Origin: DATJFQ01 sp035495555
Lineage (GTDB): Bacteria > Acidobacteriota > Vicinamibacteria > Vicinamibacterales > 2-12-FULL-66-21
Length of the DNA stretch: 64,000 nt
Assembly (NCBI GenBank): GCA_035495555.1
Contig: DATJFQ010000042.1
Coordinates: 1 to 64,000, forward strand
Direction: 5' to 3'
Both the position numbers and the translations under genes were made by a program. Positions 1 through 7,646 of the stretch are shown piece after piece. The notes under the pieces are model-generated. The model worked only from the letters and a program-made list of their open reading frames with translations, was not told the origin of the DNA and made no database searches. Each line of letters begins with the position of its first letter. Within the stretch, counting starts at the first letter, position 1.

Positions 1-253
1 GCGCTGCGGCGACAATGCGCGAGCGCCAGAAATCGGGAGACGGTTCTTCGTGGGGTCCCGCGATCATGCGGATCACGATCTGCGATCGATCGCTGAAGAA
101 CGCGTACCCGAGGGGACGGCCGCGCGGACCGTCGACGCGCACGATATCGCCTGCGGAGACGGCCTCCGCGCCGACGACGTCGCTGCGGTACACCCATGGA
201 TGCCCCGCCTGCACGCGCTGCTCGCCTTTCCGGCTGATCGTGACGGCTGGCAT
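1..253 (-). CDS. RlmI-like rRNA (cytosine-C5) methyltransferase, N-terminal part
   Basis: Only the first 84 residues are in the window; the frame runs from ATG at 253 off the left edge with no stop. The visible part looks like the PUA-type RNA-binding module that opens RlmI/YwbD-family class I SAM methyltransferases: KGEQRV at residues 9-14, HPWVYRSDV at 18-26, then GDIVRVDG and GYAFFSDRSQIVIR. Family members methylate C5 of a cytosine in 23S rRNA; the catalytic half is outside the window, so exact substrate is not known. It diverges from rpiB with only 26 bases between the two start codons, and no Shine-Dalgarno sequence precedes it. A general PUA protein is the main alternative. Confidence 0.75.
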   Translation of the reverse strand, partial: MPAVTISRKGEQRVQAGHPWVYRSDVVGAEAVSAGDIVRVDGPRGRPLGYAFFSDRSQIVIRMIAGPHEEPSPDFWRSRIVAAA

Positions 254-279
254 ATGCGGCAGCTTATAATTCCACATCT
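254..279. promoter_or_regulatory. Shared divergent -10 region of the rlmI-like gene and rpiB
   Basis: The 26 bases between the two divergent start codons contain CTTATAAT. On the plus strand TATAAT (265-270) ends 9 bases before the rpiB ATG at 280. On the minus strand TATAAG (268-263) ends 9 bases before the ATG at 253. Either -10 would put transcription start within a few bases of its start codon, so both mRNAs would be essentially leaderless. No good -35 is seen on either side (GTGACG at 240-245 is the nearest, with a long spacer). Inferred from sequence only. Confidence 0.55.
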
Positions 280-723
280 ATGCGGATCGCGATCGGCGGG
301 GATCATGCAGGCTTCGACCTGAAGCAGCACCTGATCGACACGCTGAAGGGGCTCGGGCACGACGTCGACGACCGCGGCACCCACGGCACGACGCCGGTCG
401 ATTACCCGCCGATCTGCGCGGAAGTGGCCCGCCTCGTCGCGACCGGCCGCGCCGACCGCGGCATCGTCATCGGGGGCAGCGGACAAGGCGAGCAGATCGC
501 GGCGAACAAGGTCAACGGTGTTCGCGCCGCGCTGTGCAACGATTTGTATACCGCGCGGATGTCGCGCGCGCACAACGACGCGAACGTGATGGCGATCGGC
601 GGCCGGATTGTCGCCGGCGGCCTCGCCGACGAGATTCTCGCGCTCTGGCTGGCGACGCCGTTCGACGGCGGACGCCACCAGCGGCGGATCGACCAGATCA
701 CAGCCATCGAGCAGGACCAATGA
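280..723 (+). CDS. rpiB: Ribose-5-phosphate isomerase B
   Basis: Interconverts ribose 5-phosphate and ribulose 5-phosphate in the pentose phosphate pathway; cytoplasmic. 147 residues, normal for the RpiB/LacAB family. GGDHAG at residues 6-11 is the N-terminal substrate motif, and GGSGQGEQIAANK at 65-77 is the conserved loop. Position 65 is Gly where E. coli RpiB has its catalytic Cys; the Glu at 71 matches the mycobacterial-type enzymes, which use a Glu as base. This is therefore probably an active Cys-less RpiB. The stop codon overlaps the glyA start (ATGA), so the two are co-transcribed. Confidence 0.95.
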   Translation: MRIAIGGDHAGFDLKQHLIDTLKGLGHDVDDRGTHGTTPVDYPPICAEVARLVATGRADRGIVIGGSGQGEQIAANKVNGVRAALCNDLYTARMSRAHNDANVMAIGGRIVAGGLADEILALWLATPFDGGRHQRRIDQITAIEQDQ

Positions 724-1976
724 CAAACCCGCGCTGGAGAACGCTCGCCGATACCGACCCGGAGATCGCACAAGCGATCGCCGGCGAACGCCATCGGCAG
801 AACACGGGACTCGAGTTGATCGCGTCCGAGAACTTCGTCAGCCGCGCCGTGCTCGAGGCGATGGGCTCGGTGATGACGAACAAGTACGCCGAAGGGTATC
901 CGGGCAAACGGTATTACGGCGGCTGCGAATTCGTCGACGTCGCAGAATCGCTCGCCATCGCGCGCGCGAACGAATTGTTCGGATCCGAGCACGCGAACGT
1001 GCAGCCGCACTCGGGCGCGCAGGCCAACATGGCTGTGTACTTCACGCTGTTGAAGCCGGGCGATACGGTGCTCGGAATGAACCTCGCGCACGGCGGGCAT
1101 CTCACGCACGGCCACCCGCTGAATTTCTCGGGCAAGCTGTACACGATCGTGCCTTACGGCGTGCGTGAAGACGATCAGCGGATCGACTACGAGGAACTCG
1201 AGCGGCTCGCGCACGAGCACAAGCCGAAGATGATCATGGTCGGCGCGAGCGCCTACCCGCGCATCATCGATTTCGAGCGCATCGGGAAGGTGGGCCGCGA
1301 CATCGGCGCCCCGGTCGTCACCGACATGGCTCACATTGCGGGACTCGTGGCGGCCAACGTGCACCCGAGCCCGGTCCCCTATTCGGACTTCGTCACGACG
1401 ACGACGCACAAGACGCTCCGCGGACCGCGCGGCGGCATGGTGCTGTCGAGGGCAAAGTACGCCAAAGATCTCGACCGCACGGCGTTTCCCGGCATCCAGG
1501 GCGGCCCGCTGATGCACGTCATCGCGGCAAAGGCCGTCTGCCTCAAGGAGGCGATGGAGCCGTCGTTTATCGACTATCAGAAGCAGATCGTCGCCAACGC
1601 GAAACGGCTCGCGTCCGCGCTGTCGACCGCCGGCTTCCGCCTCGTCAGCGGCGGCACCGACAATCACCTGATGCTGGTCGACGTGTTCTCACGCGGCATC
1701 ACCGGGAAAGCGGCGGAAGCTGCGCTCGGCAAAGCAGGCATCACGGTCAACAAGAACGCCATCCCGTTCGACAAGAACCCTCCGATGGTGGCGAGCGGCA
1801 TCCGCGTCGGCACACCTGCCGTGACGAGCCGGGGGATGCGCGAGGCCGAGATGGACGTCATCGCTGAGTTCATCACGCGGGCGCTCGCGTCGCGCGACGA
1901 CGACTCCCTGCTGGCGCGCGTGAAGGTGGAAGTGGAAACCCTGTGCCGCAAGTTCCCGCTGTATCCGGAGGACTGA
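720..1976 (+). CDS. glyA: Serine hydroxymethyltransferase
   Basis: PLP enzyme that converts serine and tetrahydrofolate to glycine and 5,10-methylene-tetrahydrofolate, the main source of one-carbon units. 418 residues, usual length. LIASENF at 33-39, YAEGYPGKRYYGG at 56-68 and TTTTHKTLRGPRGG with the PLP-binding Lys at 231 are all present. The ATG at 720 overlaps the rpiB stop, and this start gives the expected N-terminus; upstream in-frame codons would run into rpiB. The 3' end overlaps the possible GTG start of the following helicase gene. Confidence 0.97.
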   Translation: MTNPRWRTLADTDPEIAQAIAGERHRQNTGLELIASENFVSRAVLEAMGSVMTNKYAEGYPGKRYYGGCEFVDVAESLAIARANELFGSEHANVQPHSGAQANMAVYFTLLKPGDTVLGMNLAHGGHLTHGHPLNFSGKLYTIVPYGVREDDQRIDYEELERLAHEHKPKMIMVGASAYPRIIDFERIGKVGRDIGAPVVTDMAHIAGLVAANVHPSPVPYSDFVTTTTHKTLRGPRGGMVLSRAKYAKDLDRTAFPGIQGGPLMHVIAAKAVCLKEAMEPSFIDYQKQIVANAKRLASALSTAGFRLVSGGTDNHLMLVDVFSRGITGKAAEAALGKAGITVNKNAIPFDKNPPMVASGIRVGTPAVTSRGMREAEMDVIAEFITRALASRDDDSLLARVKVEVETLCRKFPLYPED

Positions 1977-3943
1977 CGTCCACACGCCTGCTGCAGGACG
2001 CCGTCGACCGCGTCCTCGCCCCGGGCGGTACGCTCTCGCAGGCGCTGGACGGCTTCGAAGCGCGTCCCGCGCAGCGCCAGATGGCGGCGGCGGTCGCCGA
2101 AACGATCAGCGATGGCGGCGTCCTGCTCGCCGAGGCCGGTACCGGCACGGGGAAGACGCTCGCCTATCTCATTCCCGCAATCCTCAGCCGGCAGCGCGTG
2201 CTGGTCTCGACCGGGACCAAGAATCTTCAGGAGCAGATCTTCTTCAAGGACCTGCCCGTCCTGCAGCAGACGCTCGACGTGAAGTTCAGCGCCACGTACA
2301 TGAAGGGGCGCAACAACTATCTCTGCCTGCATCGCTTCGACACGATGCGCGAAGGCCATGCCTTTCGTACGATCGACGAGAAATTCGCGCTCGACACGAT
2401 CGACGAGTGGTCGAAGACAACGACAACCGGGGACCGTGCCGAGATGGACGACCTCCCGGAGGACCTTCCGTTCTGGTCCGACATCGCCGCCACGGCGGAG
2501 AACTGTGTCGGCAAGGACTGCCCCCGCTTCGATGACTGCTTCGTCACGAAGATGCGGCAGCGCGCGGCCGAATCCGACGTCGTCATCGTCAACCACCATC
2601 TGCTCTGCGCCGATGCCGCCGTCCGGCAGAACGCCAACGGCGAGGTGATCCCGGCGTGCCGGTACGCGATCGTGGACGAGGCGCACCAGCTCGAAGACGT
2701 CGCCACGCAGTACTTCGGAATCGCGTTGAGCACGTATCGTGTCGATGATTTCATCGGCGACGCCGACCGGGCGCTCGGCGCAAAGCAGATTCCGGATCCT
2801 GAGAAGGCGGATGCCCTCCGTGTGGATGTCGAACGCGTCCGCCATGCGGCCAGGGCGTTCTTCGCGACGCTGCAGATGGTGCGGTTCGAAGTCGGTCCCG
2901 GCCCGGCCGCCGACAATCGCGTCCGCGTGCGCCGGCGCGACCTGCAGGCCGCCGACGAAGACGCGGCCGCCCTCGATACCGCGCTCGTGGGTCTCGAGGC
3001 AACCATCGCGCTGACGAAGGACATTCCGGAAGACGTGCTGGCGCTCGCGCGGCGCGCGCTGGAGCTGCGGAAGGATCTCGCGTTCCTGATTGCCGCCGGC
3101 GATGACGCGTACGTCTACTTCCTCGAAACCCGCGGACGAGGGGTGTACCTGCGTGCCTCGCCCATCGACGTGTCGGACATCATCCGTGAGCTGCTGATCG
3201 ATCGCATGCACGCGACGGTCCTCACATCCGCCACGTTGAGCGTCGACGGCTCGTTCGATTACGTGCGCAGCCGCCTTGGAATCGGCCGCGCCTCGGAAAT
3301 CCGGCTGCCCTCGGAATTCGATTTTTCGACGCAGACCATACTGTATCTGCCGAAGCGGATGCCGGATCCCCGCTCTCCCTCGTTTACGCAATCGGCCGCG
3401 GCGGAAGTCGTCGAGATTTTGAAGCGCACGCGCGGCCGCGCGTTCGTGCTGTTCACGAGCTACGCAAACCTCCGGCAGGTGCACCAGCTTGCATCGATGC
3501 AGCTCGAATATCCGATGCTCGTGCAGGGTACCGCTCCGCGATCCGCGCTAATCCGCGACTTCAAGGCGACCCCGCACGCAGTGCTGTTCGCAACCTCCAG
3601 CTTCTGGCAGGGCGTCGACGTCGTCGGCGAGGCCCTGAGCTGCGTGATCATCGACAAGCTGCCGTTTGCGTCGCCCGGGGACCCGATCACGGCCGCCCGG
3701 ATCGATGCGATCAATGCGGCCGGCGGCAACGCGTTTGGCGACTATCAGATTCCGCTGGCGATTCTGGCGCTCCTGCAAGGCCTCGGCCGCCTGATCCGTC
3801 ACCGGCAGGACCGCGGCGTGCTCGCGGTGCTCGATCCGCGGCTGCGGACGATGGGCTACGGACGGCGGTTCCTGCAGTCTCTGCCGCCCGCGCCGATAAC
3901 ACACGATGTGAACGCGCTCGACCGGTTTTTCGCAGATGCCTGA
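1943..3943 (+). CDS. DinG/XPD-family ATP-dependent DNA helicase
   Basis: Superfamily 2 iron-sulphur helicase related to DinG and YoaA, expected to unwind DNA 5'-3' in repair or in removal of R-loops. 666 residues if the GTG at 1943 is used. Walker A AGTGTGKT lies near residues 65-72 and VDEAH near 243. Four cysteines between Walker A and the DEAH box (NYLC, ENC, KDC, DDC) form the XPD-type 4Fe-4S signature. The C-terminal motifs SSFWQGVD and QGLGRLIRH match the family's helicase domain 2. The start is uncertain: GTG 1943 overlaps glyA, while a GGAGGA at 1967-1972 suggests a later non-ATG start. It overlaps dam by 8 bases. Confidence 0.9.
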   Translation: MPQVPAVSGGLTSTRLLQDAVDRVLAPGGTLSQALDGFEARPAQRQMAAAVAETISDGGVLLAEAGTGTGKTLAYLIPAILSRQRVLVSTGTKNLQEQIFFKDLPVLQQTLDVKFSATYMKGRNNYLCLHRFDTMREGHAFRTIDEKFALDTIDEWSKTTTTGDRAEMDDLPEDLPFWSDIAATAENCVGKDCPRFDDCFVTKMRQRAAESDVVIVNHHLLCADAAVRQNANGEVIPACRYAIVDEAHQLEDVATQYFGIALSTYRVDDFIGDADRALGAKQIPDPEKADALRVDVERVRHAARAFFATLQMVRFEVGPGPAADNRVRVRRRDLQAADEDAAALDTALVGLEATIALTKDIPEDVLALARRALELRKDLAFLIAAGDDAYVYFLETRGRGVYLRASPIDVSDIIRELLIDRMHATVLTSATLSVDGSFDYVRSRLGIGRASEIRLPSEFDFSTQTILYLPKRMPDPRSPSFTQSAAAEVVEILKRTRGRAFVLFTSYANLRQVHQLASMQLEYPMLVQGTAPRSALIRDFKATPHAVLFATSSFWQGVDVVGEALSCVIIDKLPFASPGDPITAARIDAINAAGGNAFGDYQIPLAILALLQGLGRLIRHRQDRGVLAVLDPRLRTMGYGRRFLQSLPPAPITHDVNALDRFFADA

Positions 3944-4853
3944 GGTCAGGCCGATTCTGAAGTGGGCTGGCGGAAAGCGGCAGCTCCTCCCACGGCTCCG
4001 TGACTATTACCCGAGGGCCTTCTCGCGGTATCTGGAGCCGTTTCTCGGGAGCGGCGCCGTCTTCCTGGATCTGCACAATGCCGGCGCGCTCGACGGGCGC
4101 GAGGTGCACCTCTCCGACATCAACGCGGACGTCATCGGCTGCTATCGCGCCGTTCGCGACGACGTCGACCGCCTGATCGCCGAGCTCGACCGGCTCGCGG
4201 CGCAGTACAAGAAGGACCCGGACCGCGCGTACTACGCCGTCCGCGACGGCAGGTTCAATCCTGCGCGACGGCGCGTGCACGCGGCTGCGGACCCTGTCTC
4301 GGCATATTCGCCTGCGCTCGCGGCAATGCTGATTTTCCTCAACCGGACAGGTTTCAACGGGCTCTTCAGGGTCAATGCGCGGGGCGACTATAACGTGCCG
4401 GTGGGACGCCAGACCCGTCCGCGCATTTGCGACGAGGGGAACCTGCACGCGTGGAGCGGGCTGCTGGGTCGACCAGGTGTGTCGCTGCACGCGTGCCCGT
4501 TCGATGTCGCGCTCGACGGAGCGCGCGATGGGGACTTCATCTATCTCGATCCTCCATATGCGCCGCTGAGCGTCACTTCCAGGTTCACGTCGTATACGGC
4601 CGCGGGATTCGGTCCGGATGCCCAGTCGGCCCTGCAACGCTTCGTTATCGAGGTTGCCGCTCGCGGCGCGCAGGTCCTCCTGAGCAATTCGTTTGCCCCC
4701 GAAATCCGCCAGCTGTACGCGCGGAGCGTGTCGGCCCGAGGCGCTGGGCTTCGAGCGACCACCGTCCGTGCCAGGCGCGCGATCAACGCGCGCGCCTCCG
4801 GGCGCGGCGAGATCCGCGAGTACCTCATTACGAACCTGAGCCGCCGCGCGTAA
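3936..4853 (+). CDS. Dam-family DNA adenine N6-methyltransferase
   Basis: D12-class (alpha-group) DNA adenine methyltransferase. 305 residues. SAM-binding motif LKWAGGKRQLLP is at residues 8-19, EPFLGSGAVFLD follows, and the catalytic motif DPPY is at about 205-208. NRTGFNGLFRVN and the C-terminal RRAIN segment are as in Dam/DpnM enzymes. There is no restriction endonuclease gene beside it; it overlaps the helicase gene, so an orphan methylase with a housekeeping or regulatory role seems more likely than a restriction system. The recognition site (GATC in known Dam enzymes) cannot be read from this sequence. Confidence 0.9.
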   Translation: MPEVRPILKWAGGKRQLLPRLRDYYPRAFSRYLEPFLGSGAVFLDLHNAGALDGREVHLSDINADVIGCYRAVRDDVDRLIAELDRLAAQYKKDPDRAYYAVRDGRFNPARRRVHAAADPVSAYSPALAAMLIFLNRTGFNGLFRVNARGDYNVPVGRQTRPRICDEGNLHAWSGLLGRPGVSLHACPFDVALDGARDGDFIYLDPPYAPLSVTSRFTSYTAAGFGPDAQSALQRFVIEVAARGAQVLLSNSFAPEIRQLYARSVSARGAGLRATTVRARRAINARASGRGEIREYLITNLSRRA

Positions 4854-4908
4854 CGCGTTCGGTGTAAACTGCTCTCGGCATTTTTTCACCTGATAACTGG
4901 AGGAGATG

Positions 4909-5898
4909 ATGGGCGTCCAGCTACGCCGCGCTGTCATGACTGCGGTTCTGGGCATGGCCGTGGCATTCGTCGCAGCTCCCGCCGCCGCGCAGAGCGGCTC
5001 CATTCGGGGCAAGGTCGTCGACGCTCAGGGCAATCCCGTCGACGGCGCCAAGGTCAGCATTCAGAACATCGAGGTGTCGGGGCGCTCCCTCGACACGAAG
5101 ACCAACAAGAAGGGTGAGTACATGCAGGTCGGGCTGCAGCCCGGCCGCTACAAGATCACCGCCACCAAGGGTGATCTCACCACGACCAAAGAAACCCAGA
5201 TCCACCTGGAGATGGGTGTGCTGGACCTCACGCTGGCGCCGAGCGCCGGGGGCGCCGGGGCTCCGATTTCCAAGGAAGAAGCCGCGAAACAGAAGGCCAA
5301 AGTCGACGCGATGAACGCGGCGTTCAAGGACGGCGTCGATCTCGTCAATCAGGGCAAAGACAACGAAGCGATCGCGAAGTTTCAGGAAGTGCTCGCGTCG
5401 GCGCCGAACTGCGCCGAGTGCTACTCCAACATCGGCACGATCCAGGTGCGGGAGAAGAAGTACGACGAGGCCGAGCAGTCGTACAAGAAGGCCCTCGAGT
5501 TGAAGCCCGATTTCGCCGATCCTTACGCTGGTCTGGCCACGATCTATAACGCGCAGAAGAAGCCCGAACAGGCGATGGAAGCCAGCAAGAAAGCCGCGGA
5601 GCTGAGCAACGCGGCGGCATCCGGGACTCCTGGCGCGAGCGGCGGCAGTGCGTCAGCGGTGTTCAACCAGGGTGTCATTCTCTGGAACGCCGGCAAGATC
5701 CCCGAAGCGCAGACGCAGTTCGAACAGGCCGTCAAGCTCGATCCCACCCTGGCCGAAGCGCACTACTGGCTCGGCATGGCGCTGGTGAACGCAGGCAAAA
5801 CGGCAGATGCCAAGACGCACTTCGAAGAGTATTTGAAGCTGGCGCCGACCGGGCAGTACGCCGAAACGGCGAAGAACATCCTCGCGTCGATCAAGTAG
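4909..5898 (+). CDS. Exported TPR protein with carboxypeptidase-regulatory-like domain
   Basis: 329 residues. A signal peptide spans about residues 1-28 (RR, hydrophobic stretch, then AAPAAAQ). A beta-sandwich carboxypeptidase-regulatory-like domain (SIRGKVVDAQGNPV from residue 31 to about 110) is followed by a Lys/Ala-rich linker and about four TPR repeats (135-329; for example AECYSNIGTIQVREKKYDEAE). Probably periplasmic or surface-attached and a protein-protein scaffold; the partner is unknown. Two tandem ATGs occur; GGAGG at 4899-4903 has better spacing to the second (4909). A -10-like TAAACT lies at 4865-4870. This domain pair is common in acidobacteria. Confidence 0.85.
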   Translation: MGVQLRRAVMTAVLGMAVAFVAAPAAAQSGSIRGKVVDAQGNPVDGAKVSIQNIEVSGRSLDTKTNKKGEYMQVGLQPGRYKITATKGDLTTTKETQIHLEMGVLDLTLAPSAGGAGAPISKEEAAKQKAKVDAMNAAFKDGVDLVNQGKDNEAIAKFQEVLASAPNCAECYSNIGTIQVREKKYDEAEQSYKKALELKPDFADPYAGLATIYNAQKKPEQAMEASKKAAELSNAAASGTPGASGGSASAVFNQGVILWNAGKIPEAQTQFEQAVKLDPTLAEAHYWLGMALVNAGKTADAKTHFEEYLKLAPTGQYAETAKNILASIK

Positions 5899-5903
5899 CG
5901 CGG

Positions 5904-6605
5904 GTGGAGCACGTCCACTCGAACCTTGCGGCCGTCCGTGAACGACTCGCGGCGGCCGCCCGCGCCAGCGGGCGCGACCCCGGGGACATCCGGTTGATTG
6001 CGGTGTCGAAGACATTTCCAGCCGAGGCCGTTCGCGCCGCGTACGACGCCGGCCAGCGCGACTTCGGCGAGAACAAGGTCCAGGAAGCGCTGCAGAAGCA
6101 GGAACAGACGCCCGGCCTCGACGCGAGATGGCATCTCATCGGACACCTGCAATCGAACAAAGCCAGACGGGCCGCCACGGCGTTCGCCGCCATTCATTCG
6201 ATCGACTCGCTGGACCTGCTCGAGAAGGTCGACGCCGCCGCCGGGGAGAGCGGCGCGACACCGGACGTCTTCGTCCAGGTCGATCTCGCGGGCGAAGCGA
6301 CCAAGTTCGGGGCGCCCGAGGCGCAGGTCGACGCGATTGTGCGCGGCGCGTCGCGATGCCGCGCGGCGCGGCTCGTGGGCCTGATGCTGCTGCCGCCCTG
6401 GTCGGACGACCCGGAAGCCGCACGGCCGTATTTCCGGCGGCTGCGCGAGCTCCGCGACCGTCTTGCGGGCCAGAGCGCGGAGGGGTCGCAGCTGCGGCGG
6501 CTTTCGATGGGCATGAGCCATGACTTCGAGGTCGCCATCCAGGAGGGGGCGACCGACGTCCGTGTAGGTACCGCAATTTTTGGCACGCGCGATCGCGCGA
6601 AGTAA
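5904..6605 (+). CDS. YggS-family pyridoxal phosphate homeostasis protein
   Basis: 233-residue PLP-binding protein of the YggS/PROSC (COG0325) family, thought to keep the free PLP pool in balance rather than catalyse a reaction. The PLP-binding Lys is in IAVSKTFP at residues 32-39; GQRDFGENKVQEA, HLIGHLQSNK and LSMGMSHDFEVAIQEGATDVRVG are the family signatures. It starts at a GTG five bases after the TPR gene's stop, without a clear ribosome-binding site, so it probably belongs to the same transcript. The DivIVA gene follows after 21 bases, an arrangement also seen in the yggS-sepF-divIVA region of many bacteria. Confidence 0.93.
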   Translation: MEHVHSNLAAVRERLAAAARASGRDPGDIRLIAVSKTFPAEAVRAAYDAGQRDFGENKVQEALQKQEQTPGLDARWHLIGHLQSNKARRAATAFAAIHSIDSLDLLEKVDAAAGESGATPDVFVQVDLAGEATKFGAPEAQVDAIVRGASRCRAARLVGLMLLPPWSDDPEAARPYFRRLRELRDRLAGQSAEGSQLRRLSMGMSHDFEVAIQEGATDVRVGTAIFGTRDRAK

Positions 6606-6626
6606 CCCCCCACAAGAGAGGCACGC

Positions 6627-7256
6627 ATGAGCGAACGTCCAGAGCAGCCGCCGACCGTCGAGAACCTCCCCGCTCCGCAGCCGGCCGAGCGCAAGATGCG
6701 CGTCAGCCCGCTCGACATACGCCAGCAACGCTTCCGCACGTCCATGCGCGGGTACGACCGCGCGGAGGTCGCGTCCTTTCTCATGGAGGCGTCGGACGAC
6801 TATGAGCACACGCTGCGGGAAAACGATCGGCTGCGCACCGAAGTCGTCCGTCTCGAGTCCTTCCTGCAGGAGCATCGCGATCGGGAAACGAACCTGCGCA
6901 ACACGCTTCTCACCGCCCAGCGGCTGGCCGACGAAGTGAAAGACGCCGCGCAGGCCGAGGCGAAGATCATCGTTCGCGAAGCGCAGGGGCGCGCCGACCT
7001 GCTGCTGCAAAAGGCCCAGGGTCGCCTCGAAGAAATCGAGCGCGACATCAACGAGCTGAAGCTCCGTCGTCGTGACGCGGAGGGGCAGCTCGAAGGCGCG
7101 ATCCAGGCGCTCTACCGCGCGCTCGAGTTCATCCGGGATCAGGACCAGACCCGCGCGGACGACAACCTGCTCCTGCATCGCCCTCGGCAGATCGAGGCGC
7201 CGCCGGCGCCGCGAGCAACCGACGTCAGGCTGGATGAGCGGAAGGCCAGTCTCTGA
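6627..7256 (+). CDS. DivIVA-domain protein
   Basis: 209 residues. The N-terminal DivIVA domain is visible at about 28-60 (MRVSPLDIRQQRF, MRGYDRAEVASFL), followed by a long coiled coil (about 60-165, rich in Glu, Arg, Leu and Gln) and a Pro-rich tail. DivIVA proteins sense negative membrane curvature and organise poles or septa; in diderms the role is less clear. It lies between yggS and a DUF167 gene, matching a common division-linked gene order. A run of purines (aagagaggc) precedes the ATG. It overlaps the next gene by 23 bases. Confidence 0.88.
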   Translation: MSERPEQPPTVENLPAPQPAERKMRVSPLDIRQQRFRTSMRGYDRAEVASFLMEASDDYEHTLRENDRLRTEVVRLESFLQEHRDRETNLRNTLLTAQRLADEVKDAAQAEAKIIVREAQGRADLLLQKAQGRLEEIERDINELKLRRRDAEGQLEGAIQALYRALEFIRDQDQTRADDNLLLHRPRQIEAPPAPRATDVRLDERKASL

Positions 7257-7515
7257 GGCCGTCCTCGACGTCCGCGTGATCCCGCGATCGCCGCGCACGC
7301 GAGTCGACGGACGGCGCGGCGGCGCGGTCCTGATTCGCCTGGCGGCGCCGCCCGTCGATGGGGCCGCCAACGATGCGCTGCTGCGCTATCTCGCCGAGGC
7401 GCTCGGTGTGCCTCGCCGGTCGGTGCGTCTCCTTGCGGGTGAGACGTCGCGGGACAAGAAGGTCGCGATCTCCGGGCTCGACGTGTCGGCGGTCCTGGCC
7501 GCGCTCGGCGTCTGA
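7234..7515 (+). CDS. DUF167 (YggU) family protein
   Basis: 93 residues from ATG 7234. The fold signature LDVRVIPRSPRTRVDG, AAPPVDGAANDALLRYLAE and ETSRDKKVAI is that of the small DUF167/YggU family, often found beside yggS, yggT or divIVA. Its biochemical role is unknown. The start lies inside the DivIVA gene (23-base overlap), which implies translational coupling. No other start gives the conserved N-terminus. A large inverted repeat begins 29 bases after the stop and could end this transcript. Confidence 0.85.
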   Translation: MSGRPVSEAVLDVRVIPRSPRTRVDGRRGGAVLIRLAAPPVDGAANDALLRYLAEALGVPRRSVRLLAGETSRDKKVAISGLDVSAVLAALGV

Positions 7516-7544
7516 ACATCCGAGCGCCCCCCGCGCGACGCGAA

Positions 7545-7645
7545 AAAAGGGGACAACCGCCATTTTTTTGCAAAAATGGGGACAGCCGTCCTGAATTGAG
7601 ACGGCTGTCCCCTTTTTTTGCGAATAATGGCGGTTGTCCCCTTTT
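7545..7645. repeat. Nested double inverted repeat of GGGGACA type
   Basis: Outer arms AAAAGGGGACAACCGCCATT (7545-7564) and its exact reverse complement (7626-7645) enclose inner arms GGGGACAGCCGTC (7578-7590) and its exact reverse complement (7600-7612), with a 9-base centre. The inner hairpin is followed by seven T, so it could terminate the preceding operon. The two arm types are variants of each other (11 of 13 bases). Short palindromes with a GGGGACA core are dispersed in many bacterial genomes and resemble REP/RAYT-type elements; that link is from general knowledge, and no transposase is nearby. Confidence 0.9.
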
Positions 7646-7646
7646 C

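Noticed and set aside
723..760. Glycine riboswitch or other aptamer before glyA
   Set aside because: glyA overlaps rpiB by 4 bases, so there is no room for a leader.
1664..3484. 606-codon minus-strand frame opposite the helicase gene
   Set aside because: Shadow of the helicase reading frame, no family features.
3936..4853. Restriction-modification system around the dam-like gene
   Set aside because: Neighbours are a repair helicase and a TPR protein; no endonuclease gene is present.
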